Shown: one piece after another, positions 6,755 to 12,993 of the stretch
Position numbering within the stretch: position 1 is the first letter of the stretch
Layout of the letters: each line of letters starts with the position of its first letter
The notes under the pieces: model-generated
Database searches by the model: none
Told to the model about the DNA's origin: nothing
Seen by the model: the letters and a program-made list of their open reading frames with translations, nothing else
Origin: SFEL01 sp963640685
GTDB taxonomy: Bacteria; Bacillota; Clostridia; Christensenellales; CAG-138
DNA length: 17,978 nt
Direction of reading: 5' to 3'
Assembly (NCBI GenBank): GCA_963640685.1
Contig: CAVIAA010000032.1
Location: forward strand, 1-17,978
Position numbers and translations under genes: made by a program

Positions 6755-7597
6755 TCATTGCTTGCCTCCAAAGCCGACCTTCACGATCTGCATTTTCATC
6801 ATATTATCGCCGACCCTGGCAAGGAAACGGAAAAAGCTGCTGACAGACGGGTCGCGAAGATCATTGTAGCCCAGCATATAGCCCCGGCTCGTGACCTGCA
6901 AACGGCTGTCCCACAGGGAAAGCTCGCTTTTCGCATCCGAAACGGCAAAATATGCGCCCACGCCCTTGATCTTCGCGCTCTTGAGCCACGTCTTGGCGAT
7001 CATCTTCACTGCTGCCCGGTTCGCCGCATCGAACACCAGCACGCCGCCGGGGAAAGCGTCTGCCATTTTCTGCACAAAAGCTTTGACTTGCTCCGTCAAA
7101 AAATAGTAGAACACGCCGGAGGCAAAGAACACCGCGCCGCCGGAAACGTCGATTCGTGAGAACCATTCGGTATCGTTCAAATCGCAAGGGATATTTTTCT
7201 CCCGCTCTCCGGCAGGCAGCAGCTCATCGCGCACGGCGATGACATCTGAAAAATCCAGATTGTAAATTTTACATCTGCCGTTATCGCAATTCCGCCCGGT
7301 GCTATCCAGCCCGCAGCCGAGGTTGACTACCGCCGCGTTGGGGTGGGTTTTCAGGTAATCCCTTACTTCCCACGCCAAGTCGTTCTGCCGCATGGCGACC
7401 TCAAGCGATCCGAAGCACTGCATCAGACTGCGGGCATTCTTATCGGCATCTGAAAAGTCATAGTCGATTTCGTTGATCAGCCGAACCGCCGTTTCGTCCC
7501 GATAGAGGTTCGGATACAGCTCCGAGCAGACCTTTCTGGCGTACAGCGGAATGATCAGTGTCTCCTGCACGGTATTTTTCTCGATTTTGTATTTCAT
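6755..7597 (-). CDS. Class I SAM-dependent methyltransferase (LCM/Tcmp-like)
   Basis: A 280-aa protein with motif I VVNLGCGLDSTGRN (residues 90-103), typical of the leucine carboxyl methyltransferase / tetracenomycin methyltransferase-like family. An acidic strand end in YNLDFSDV (112-119) would contact the ribose, and FFASGVFYYF is motif IV-like. These enzymes methylate carboxyl or hydroxyl groups of small molecules. The frame is open far upstream to 7828, but that part overlaps two genes and is low in complexity. The ATG at 7597 has GAGGTG a few bases upstream and starts MKYKIEKNTVQETL, as in relatives. It begins 11 nt after the stop of the 43-residue membrane gene. The substrate is unknown. 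Confidence 0.85.
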   Translation of the reverse strand: MKYKIEKNTVQETLIIPLYARKVCSELYPNLYRDETAVRLINEIDYDFSDADKNARSLMQCFGSLEVAMRQNDLAWEVRDYLKTHPNAAVVNLGCGLDSTGRNCDNGRCKIYNLDFSDVIAVRDELLPAGEREKNIPCDLNDTEWFSRIDVSGGAVFFASGVFYYFLTEQVKAFVQKMADAFPGGVLVFDAANRAAVKMIAKTWLKSAKIKGVGAYFAVSDAKSELSLWDSRLQVTSRGYMLGYNDLRDPSVSSFFRFLARVGDNMMKMQIVKVGFGGKQ

Positions 7598-7608
7598 AGG
7601 CACCTCAC

Positions 7609-7740
7609 TCAGCGAACAAGTATCGTCATTATCCCCGTCAGCATCGCCGCAATGGCCGCCATGCCCACCGCGCCCTTGCGGATACCCACGGCACATACCA
7701 GAACCAGCAGAACCCCCAGACCAAGTCCCAGTAAAAGCAT
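7609..7740 (-). CDS. 43-residue single-span membrane microprotein
   Basis: A short gene easily missed because of its size. It encodes MLLLGLGLGVLLVLVCAVGI, then RKGAVGMAAIAAMLTGIMTI and LVR, then TGA. A first hydrophobic helix (2-20), a short basic RKG turn and a second hydrophobic stretch (25-42) suggest a hairpin or a single-span membrane peptide. A GGAGG site lies 8 nt upstream. Its ATG shares one base with the TAA of the ATC-hydrolase-family gene (TAATG), and its stop is 11 nt before the methyltransferase ATG. It therefore fills the gap between two operon genes with strong translational signals, which supports it being real. Function unknown; it could anchor an operon enzyme. Confidence 0.75.
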   Translation of the reverse strand: MLLLGLGLGVLLVLVCAVGIRKGAVGMAAIAAMLTGIMTILVR

Positions 7741-8444
7741 TACCTGTTCCTCCTGTACCCCGCCTCATCGCGATACTCGGGATGCTCGGCAAGATATGGG
7801 TCACGGTCGCCGCAGATGGTGTAGTCACAGCGGCAGCCGTTTGCGCAGGTGGTCATGCGCACGAGACGGGCATGGAGCAGTGCCATCGCGTCATAGTCCC
7901 CGTTGCACAGGGCAGGCATGATCTCCGTCATACCGTGCTTTTTCGCAAACTCCGCCATCGGGCAGGCGGTAAATTCATAATAAATCGGCTTATCCTTATC
8001 ATAGGGAGCAAGGCTCATCTCGTAGTCATGCCAGCGGTCGCAGCGCTTTTTCGCACTCGAAAACGCGCGGTACAGCAGCCTGCGCCAAAACGGCTTGTTG
8101 CAATCCACGAAGTGCCCCAGCTTCCGGAAGGACGGCAGGAGCATCTCACCCAGCATGGTCTTGATCTCCGAAAGGCTCGTTACCTCGCGGCAAACCTTGT
8201 AGTATGCGGTCAGCGCAATGCAGTCATAGGTGCCGCAGACGCCGTTGTGGAAATTTTTCCTGCCGCCTAGATCTGTGCGCCAGCCGGAAAGGAACTCCGC
8301 ATACTGCCGCTGCACCCGCTCCCAGACCGCCTCGCACTCCTCCGACGGATAATGCAGCGCAATCTTACTTCGTATCTCCCGCTTGCAGGGCTTGGAATAG
8401 AGCACATGGCAGCTGCGATCAAGTGTCAGTTCGCTGTCTTTCAT
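7740..8444 (-). CDS. L-2-amino-thiazoline-4-carboxylic acid hydrolase family protein
   Basis: A 234-aa cysteine-rich protein resembling the ATC_hydrolase family, named after the enzyme that opens the thiazoline ring of 2-amino-thiazoline-4-carboxylate in cysteine formation. The C-terminal half carries the recognisable part: YYEFTACPMAEFAKKHGMTE, then MPALCNGDYDAM, then the Cys-rich TTCANGCRCDYTICGD close to the end. Many members are annotated only by family and may act on other substrates. No signal peptide was seen. The ATG overlaps the stop of the upstream MBL gene (ATGA), so translation is coupled. It ends by sharing one base with the membrane microprotein start. Confidence 0.75.
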   Translation of the reverse strand: MKDSELTLDRSCHVLYSKPCKREIRSKIALHYPSEECEAVWERVQRQYAEFLSGWRTDLGGRKNFHNGVCGTYDCIALTAYYKVCREVTSLSEIKTMLGEMLLPSFRKLGHFVDCNKPFWRRLLYRAFSSAKKRCDRWHDYEMSLAPYDKDKPIYYEFTACPMAEFAKKHGMTEIMPALCNGDYDAMALLHARLVRMTTCANGCRCDYTICGDRDPYLAEHPEYRDEAGYRRNR

Positions 8445-9304
8445 CTTCCCTCACCTTTCAAATATCCGCTTTTTGTGTTCTCTTCGGTATCGTCCGATTC
8501 GTCGTAGGCATCATAGGGTGCTGACGGGTCGTGCAGCTTTTTCTTAAACGGCGAGCAGAGTTTGTCTCTGTGTGCGAAAGCAAAATCAAAATTATCCGTC
8601 CAGCCGGTGTGCCCGGTGATGAATATCGGGCGCAGTCCGCGCTCCCGCAGCTTTTGCTCCAGCGCCGCCAGAGAGCGTGTGGCAAGTTTGTTATCCTCCG
8701 CCAGTGCGTCAATGAAGCTGTAGCCGCCGTCCGCGCCGAACCACAGCGTGTCGCCGGTGAAGAGATACTTGTCGTCGATAAGATACACCATGTGCCCCCA
8801 AGTATGTCCGGGCACAAGAAAGCACTCTATCTTAGTGCCGTCAATGTTCAGCAGCTCGCCGTCATGCAGAAGCTGCTTTTCGTTGTTAATCGTGACCGGC
8901 GGCAGCTTATATAAGCGATAGAGCACTCTTCGGCGCACCTCGCCGGTGAGATATCGATTTTCGACTTCTCCTATGTACAGTCTTGCATTTTTGAAAAGCC
9001 CCGGGCTATCCGCCTCAACTGCGCCGATGTGGTCGGTATCCTGATGCGTAATGAGAATATGACGTATGGATTCCGGCTCAATGCCGAGCCAGCCCATTTT
9101 CTCCGCAAGGCGGCCGTAGTTATAGCCCGCATCGATCATTATGGTCGTATTCCCCTTGCGATAAAAGAAAATATTTGCCACCCATTCGCGCACGCAGGCG
9201 ACGTTTTCGTATATCCAGCCGGTATTCAAAGGTTTGAATATCTCCTTGCCGCGGTAGACCATGCTCATTGCTCTTTTCTGAAATTCCGTCGCTTTTTTTG
9301 ACAT
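8441..9304 (-). CDS. MBL-fold metallo-hydrolase (paralog 1)
   Basis: A 287-aa protein with the metallo-beta-lactamase fold. The metal site motif is ITHQDTDHIG (residues 85-94): H87, D89, D91 and H92, i.e. H-x-D-x-D-H instead of the classic H-x-H-x-D-H. Further ligands are H167 in VPGHTWGH, D185 in LFTGDT and H232 in ITGHTG. The family includes lactonases, glyoxalase II and thioester hydrolases. It is closely similar to the upstream gene at 9491-10357; the clearest difference is residues about 123-160. The ATG at 9304 follows GAAGGTG. Its stop overlaps the ATC-hydrolase-family start by 4 nt. It has its own promoter and a terminator-like leader. Confidence 0.9.
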   Translation of the reverse strand: MSKKATEFQKRAMSMVYRGKEIFKPLNTGWIYENVACVREWVANIFFYRKGNTTIMIDAGYNYGRLAEKMGWLGIEPESIRHILITHQDTDHIGAVEADSPGLFKNARLYIGEVENRYLTGEVRRRVLYRLYKLPPVTINNEKQLLHDGELLNIDGTKIECFLVPGHTWGHMVYLIDDKYLFTGDTLWFGADGGYSFIDALAEDNKLATRSLAALEQKLRERGLRPIFITGHTGWTDNFDFAFAHRDKLCSPFKKKLHDPSAPYDAYDESDDTEENTKSGYLKGEGR

Positions 9305-9362
9305 AGCTTTTCACCTTCCTGCTCGCCCGCTTTAGTTAGAGTGCTTTAACTGTTCTGCCCGC

Positions 9363-9383
9363 AAAAAGCCGCATCTCTGCGGC
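9363..9383 (-). terminator. Terminator-like hairpin in the leader of MBL paralog 1 (possible attenuator)
   Basis: On the minus strand GCCGCA-GAGA-TGCGGC forms a 6-bp stem with a 4-nt loop, followed at once by TTTTT. It lies between the promoter (9430-9457) and the MBL start at 9304, so it would stop transcripts from that promoter before the gene unless it is opened. A CTGCG upstream (about 9409-9413) can pair with CGCAG in the 5' arm, giving an alternative fold. It could also simply end transcripts arriving from MBL paralog 2. Confidence 0.55.
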
Positions 9384-9429
9384 CTCTTATCAGCCTGTTT
9401 AACAGCCCCTCGCAGCTTCTTTTGACCCT

Positions 9430-9457
9430 ATTGTATCATGTTTTTTCGTTTTTGCAA
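9430..9457 (-). promoter_or_regulatory. Promoter for MBL paralog 1 and downstream operon
   Basis: On the minus strand, a -35 TTGCAA (9457-9452) and a -10 TACAAT (9435-9430) lie 16 bp apart, with a TG just before the -10 (ATGATACAAT). It reads toward the MBL gene starting at 9304. The leader is about 120 nt, long enough for the hairpin at 9363-9383 to act. Confidence 0.6.
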
Positions 9458-9490
9458 GAGATACAGCAAACAAAAGGGACGGAAAGCCGT

Positions 9491-10357
9491 TCATGCCTGT
9501 TTAACGGCCTTTAGAAAGCCGCTTCTGGCGTTTTCATCGGTGTCGTCCGCCTCGTCAAAGGCATCGTAGGGCGCTGATGGGTCGCTCAGCTTATCCATTG
9601 AAAGGGAGCAGAGCTCGCCCTTGTGCGCAAAGGCGAAATCGAGGTCGTCAGTCCAGCCGGAGTGGCCGGTTATAACGAGAGGACGAAGGCCGCGGCTGCG
9701 CAGCTTTTCCTCAAGAGCCGCAAGGGATTTTACGGAAAGGGCGTTATCCTCGGCAAGAGTGTCAATAAAGCTGTAGCCGCCGTCCGCGCCGAACCATATG
9801 GAATCGCCGGTAAAGAGATATTTGTCGTCGATAAGAAATACCATATGCCCCCAGGTGTGCCCGGGAACGAGCAGGCACTCGACCTTTATGCCGCCGATAT
9901 CAAGCACCTCGCAGTCGTGAATTATCTGCATTTCGTTATCGATGCTGACCTGCGGGTGCTCATGTTGGCCATTGTTTACGCGGCGGCAGGCCTCGCCGGT
10001 GAGGTAGCGGTTTTCCGCCTCGCTTATATACAGCCTTGCAGCCTTAAAGAGCCCGGGGCCATCCGCCTCAACGGCGCCAACGTGGTCGGTATCCTGATGC
10101 GTGATGAGGATATGGCGGATAGAGCCGGGGTCGATGCCGAGCCAGCCCATTTTTTCAGGAAGGCGGTCGTAATCATAGCCCGCGTCGATCATAACGGTAA
10201 CATCGCCCTTGCGGTAAAAGAATATGTTCGCCATCCATTCGCGAACGCAGGCGACGTGTTCATCGATCCAGCCGGTGTTCATGGGCTTGAGTATCTCCTT
10301 GCCGCGGTAGGTTTTTCTCATTGATTCCTTGTGGTTTTCGGTTGTTTGTTTTGACAT
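9491..10357 (-). CDS. MBL-fold metallo-hydrolase (paralog 2)
   Basis: A 288-aa protein and close paralog of the next gene downstream. It has the same ligand pattern: ITHQDTDHVG (H87, D89, D91, H92), H167 in VPGHTWGH, FTGDS and ITGHSG. The segment after ENRYLTGE differs (CRRVNNGQHEHPQVSIDN here versus RRRVLYRLYKLPPVTINN in the other), suggesting altered substrate choice with a kept metal centre. The frame is open upstream to 10411, but ATG 10357 (MSKQTTENHKE) follows GGGAGG and aligns with the start of the paralog. It is first in the minus-strand group; a good promoter lies about 100 bp upstream. The shared Asp at the second His position shows that the duplication followed this change. Confidence 0.9.
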   Translation of the reverse strand: MSKQTTENHKESMRKTYRGKEILKPMNTGWIDEHVACVREWMANIFFYRKGDVTVMIDAGYDYDRLPEKMGWLGIDPGSIRHILITHQDTDHVGAVEADGPGLFKAARLYISEAENRYLTGEACRRVNNGQHEHPQVSIDNEMQIIHDCEVLDIGGIKVECLLVPGHTWGHMVFLIDDKYLFTGDSIWFGADGGYSFIDTLAEDNALSVKSLAALEEKLRSRGLRPLVITGHSGWTDDLDFAFAHKGELCSLSMDKLSDPSAPYDAFDEADDTDENARSGFLKAVKQA

Positions 10358-10456
10358 GAGGTGCCTCCCTTTTGAGTTGTGTTTCGCGGCCTGTGCTCCA
10401 CCGTTCTTCAATGCTGTCCATCAGGCAGTTTATTGGCGACCAAAAGCCCGTGTTTT

Positions 10457-10485
10457 ATTTTAGATGAAAAGCAGGACAAAATCAA
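10457..10485 (-). promoter_or_regulatory. Promoter for MBL paralog 2
   Basis: On the minus strand, a -35 TTGATT (10485-10480) and a -10 TAAAAT (10462-10457) have exactly 17 bp between them in AT-rich DNA. It reads toward the start at 10357 and is divergent from the promoter of the tRNA-deacylase gene. Confidence 0.65.
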
Positions 10486-10573
10486 GGTTTTTCTTTATTT
10501 TGATAGAAAATAACATTTATTCGGGATTATAATTCACGTTGTTAATTTAATTGTTCGGTCTGTCTGCCATACC

Positions 10574-10602
10574 TTGCCATGCGTGGCATATGATGATAAA
10601 AT
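10574..10602 (+). promoter_or_regulatory. Promoter and possible operator for the YbaK-type gene
   Basis: A -35 TTGCCA (10574-10579) and a -10 TAAAAT (10597-10602) are separated by 17 bp. A dyad TGCCA-TGCG-TGGCA (10575-10588) overlaps the -35 and could be a repressor site. It reads toward the start at 10642, leaving a leader of about 30 nt. Confidence 0.6.
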
Positions 10603-10641
10603 GGCCTTAGCAGAGCAAGGCTTATAATGGGGGCGGGAGAC

Positions 10642-11124
10642 ATGAACAAGGCTGAAATTTACAGGTATCTTTCGGAGCAGAACATCGCCTACGAGGCGAC
10701 CGAGCACGAGGCTGTTTTCAATATGGAGGAGGTAGACGCGCTCAAGCTCCCATACCCCGAATGGGACGCAAAAAACCTGTTCGTTAGAGACGACAAAAAG
10801 CGCGGGTATTACCTTATAACCGTGAGGGGCGACAGGCGGGTCGACCTTAAGGAATTTCGCAGGCAGCACGGGCTGCGCGCGCTCTCCTTTGCGCCGGCGG
10901 ATAGCCTGCTTGCGATAATGGGGCTTACTCCGGGCTCGGTGTCTCCGCTTGGCCTGCTCAACGACGCGGAGCGGCTGGTACATTTCTACATGGACGCAGA
11001 ATTTGCAGGGAACAAGATAGGCATTCACCCAAACGACAACACAGCCACGATTTGGCTTTTGGCAGATGAGCTGATGGAGCTCATTAAAAAGCACGGAAAC
11101 GAGGCCGAATACACGCAGATTTAG
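10642..11124 (+). CDS. YbaK/ProX-type aminoacyl-tRNA deacylase
   Basis: A 160-aa stand-alone editing domain of the YbaK/INS family, which hydrolyses mischarged tRNA such as Ala-tRNA(Pro) or Cys-tRNA(Pro). Visible signatures are AKNLFVRDDKKRGYYLITV (residues 43-61) with the conserved Lys45, GSVSPLGLLND (98-108) and HPNDNTAT (129-136). These match the ProXp-ala/PrdX branch more than YbaK itself, but substrate choice is inferred. The frame is open from 10627; ATG 10642 (MNKAEIYRYLSEQ) follows GGGAG and matches relatives. No PTS or tRNA-synthetase gene is nearby. A small hairpin follows the stop codon. Confidence 0.85.
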   Translation: MNKAEIYRYLSEQNIAYEATEHEAVFNMEEVDALKLPYPEWDAKNLFVRDDKKRGYYLITVRGDRRVDLKEFRRQHGLRALSFAPADSLLAIMGLTPGSVSPLGLLNDAERLVHFYMDAEFAGNKIGIHPNDNTATIWLLADELMELIKKHGNEAEYTQI

Positions 11125-11140
11125 AGCCTTTTAAAGGCTC
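11124..11140 (+). terminator. Hairpin after the deacylase gene (weak terminator)
   Basis: A perfect 17-nt palindrome, GAGCCTTT-T-AAAGGCTC, begins at the last base of the stop codon of the deacylase gene. It is followed by ATTTAATAC, a poor U-tract, so termination would be partial. The macro-domain gene starts 33 nt later and may be partly cotranscribed. Confidence 0.4.
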
Positions 11141-11172
11141 ATTTAATACAAAACGAAAGCGAGGTTTCGGCA

Positions 11173-12147
11173 ATGCCGCTTCAAATCGTCAGGAACGACA
11201 TAACAAAAATGAAGGTCGATGCGATCGTAAACGCCGCAAACGAAACGCTGCTGGGCGGGGGCGGCGTGGACGGCTGCATTCACAGAGCCGCCGGGCCGGA
11301 GCTTTTGGCGGAATGCAGAGCGCTGCACGGCTGCAAAACCGGCAGCGCGAAAATAACGGGAGGCTATGCTCTCCCCTGCAAATATATAATCCACGCCGTC
11401 GGCCCTCAGTGGAATGGCGGGCAGCAGGGCGAGCGCAGGCTGCTTGCCTCGTGTTACAGCGCCTCGCTTGCGCTGGCAAAGGAATACGGCTGCAGCTCCG
11501 TCGCCTTCCCGCTGATATCCTCCGGCATATTCGGCTACCCGAAGGATCAGGCACTGCGGGTCGCTATCGATACGATAAGCGCCTTTCTTGTCGATAACGA
11601 TATGCTGGTATATATCGTCATATTTGACAAGAGTGCATATCGGATAAGCGAAAGACTGTTTTCGGATATCGCAGAATACATCGACGACAACTACGTTGAC
11701 GAGCACGCAGATCACCCCGCCAGGAGCCGACGCCTTGAATGCTGCTCAGTTTACGGCGAGCCCAGCCTTAACAAGGCCGCATCGCTCGATGAAGCGCTTG
11801 GGCAGCTTGACGAGAGCTTTTCCGAAATGCTGCTGCGCAAAATCGACGAGAGCGGCATGACGGACGTACAGTGCTACAAGAAGGCAAACATCGACAGAAA
11901 GCTCTTTTCAAAGATCCGCTCGGATAAATCCTACAAGCCCTCCAAGCCGACAGTCATAGCGTTTGCCCTTGCCCTCGGCCTACCGCCGGTGGAGCTTAAG
12001 GACATGCTCGCAAAGGCAGGCTTTGCCCTCTCTCGCTCCAACAAGTTTGACATAATCGTTGAGTATTTTATCGAGCAGGGGAACTACAACGTTTTTGAAA
12101 TAAACGAGGCGCTGTTTGCGTTTGACCAGAGCCTAATCGGGATATAA
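11173..12147 (+). CDS. Macro-domain ADP-ribose hydrolase with C-terminal helical module
   Basis: A 324-aa protein. Residues about 1-170 are a macro domain of the MacroD/YmdB type: RNDITKMKVDAIVNAANETL (7-26), the glycine-rich LLGGGGVDGCIHRAAG (26-41) and the ADP-ribose loop SSGIFGYP (116-123). Such enzymes remove O-acetyl groups from ADP-ribose or ADP-ribose from proteins or nucleic acid. Residues about 205-324 form a separate alpha-helical module (QCYKKANIDRKLFSKIRS; PSKPTVIAFALALGLPPVEL) that looks like a helix-turn-helix. It recurs attached to macro domains in Firmicutes but has no assigned role. The start at 11173 follows GCGAGG. It is followed, 138 nt on, by a vWA gene. Confidence 0.85.
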   Translation: MPLQIVRNDITKMKVDAIVNAANETLLGGGGVDGCIHRAAGPELLAECRALHGCKTGSAKITGGYALPCKYIIHAVGPQWNGGQQGERRLLASCYSASLALAKEYGCSSVAFPLISSGIFGYPKDQALRVAIDTISAFLVDNDMLVYIVIFDKSAYRISERLFSDIAEYIDDNYVDEHADHPARSRRLECCSVYGEPSLNKAASLDEALGQLDESFSEMLLRKIDESGMTDVQCYKKANIDRKLFSKIRSDKSYKPSKPTVIAFALALGLPPVELKDMLAKAGFALSRSNKFDIIVEYFIEQGNYNVFEINEALFAFDQSLIGI

Positions 12148-12285
12148 ATTCGGCGTATAAGTCCTTTAAAAAGCCCTTTTTAGATAATGTCGCCTGCCAC
12201 GCGACCAGATGATGCGGATACCGAAGTAAAATATGGCTGTAAGGTAAAGCACCGAGCAATCATATTACTATCGGAGGTAACCATC

Positions 12286-12927
12286 ATGAAAAAGAATCTC
12301 ACGGAGATCGTATTCATCCTCGACCGCAGCGGCTCTATGAGCGGGCTGGAGACAGACACTATCGGAGGCTTCAATTCCATGATCGAAAAGCAGAAGAATG
12401 AGGCCGGCGAGGCGCTGATCTCTACCGTTCTCTTTGACGGCGTGAGCACCGTAATACACGATCGCGTGCCGGTTCAGGAGGTCAAGCCTATGACCGAGAA
12501 GGAGTACTTTGCCGGCGGCAGCACTGCACTTCTCGATGCTGTCGGCGGGGCGATACACCACATCGGCAACATTCATAAATACGCAAGAAGCGAAGATGTT
12601 CCCGAGCACACGCTGTTTGTTATTACTACCGACGGCATGGAGAACACAAGCCGCCGTTATGACAGCGAAACGGTCAAAAGGATGATCGAGCGGCAAAAGG
12701 AACGGTACGGCTGGGAGTTCCTGTTCCTCGGCGCAAACATTGACGCGGTCGAGACCGCGGGGCGCTTTGGCATCGGCGCAGACCGGGCGGTAAACTACCA
12801 CTCCGACCATGCGGGCACGCGGCTCAACTATGAGGTTCTGAGCCAAACGGTCTCTGCCGTGCGCTGCGGCACGCCGCTTGGAGCCGAATGGAGCAGGCGC
12901 ATTGAGGACGACTTTGAAAACCGCTGA
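12286..12927 (+). CDS. vWA-domain protein with intact MIDAS
   Basis: A 213-aa protein made almost entirely of one von Willebrand factor A domain. The metal-ion-dependent adhesion site is complete: DRSGSMSG (D13, S15, S17), T80 in GGSTALLDAVG and D116 in TTDGMENTS. No signal peptide or membrane segment is present, so it should act in the cytosol, as in vWA proteins of chaperone or stress systems. The frame is open upstream to 12187, but ATG 12286 (MKKNLTEIVFILDRSG) follows GGAGG at the right distance and fits the fold. It follows the macro-domain gene, and a strong terminator closes the unit. The ligand is unknown. Confidence 0.88.
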   Translation: MKKNLTEIVFILDRSGSMSGLETDTIGGFNSMIEKQKNEAGEALISTVLFDGVSTVIHDRVPVQEVKPMTEKEYFAGGSTALLDAVGGAIHHIGNIHKYARSEDVPEHTLFVITTDGMENTSRRYDSETVKRMIERQKERYGWEFLFLGANIDAVETAGRFGIGADRAVNYHSDHAGTRLNYEVLSQTVSAVRCGTPLGAEWSRRIEDDFENR

Positions 12928-12943
12928 TGAGCCGACATATTAT

Positions 12944-12976
12944 AAGCCGCTGCATGACCTGCAGCGGCTTTGCTTT
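12944..12976 (+). terminator. Strong hairpin terminator between convergent genes
   Basis: AAGCCGCTGC (12944-12953) pairs perfectly with GCAGCGGCTT (12961-12970) across a 7-nt loop; TGCTTTTG follows. It ends the plus-strand vWA unit. The opposite strand has the same stem followed by ATAATAT, so it may also stop the DUF218 operon, which ends at 12994. Confidence 0.8.
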
Positions 12977-12993
12977 TGATTTGAATATAGTCT

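Noticed and set aside
7598..7828. Upstream extension of the methyltransferase frame
   Set aside because: The extension is Gly/Ser/Thr-rich, overlaps the microprotein and ATC-hydrolase-family genes, and lacks a ribosome binding site. ATG 7597 matches family starts.
10534..11094. 186-residue minus-strand frame opposite the YbaK-type gene
   Set aside because: It is a shadow of a well-supported gene with conserved motifs; its own product has no recognisable features.
12148..12285. Terminator between the macro and vWA genes (AAAAAG/CTTTTT)
   Set aside because: The stem is only A-T rich with a 2-nt loop and would not be stable. No convincing promoter was seen in this gap either.
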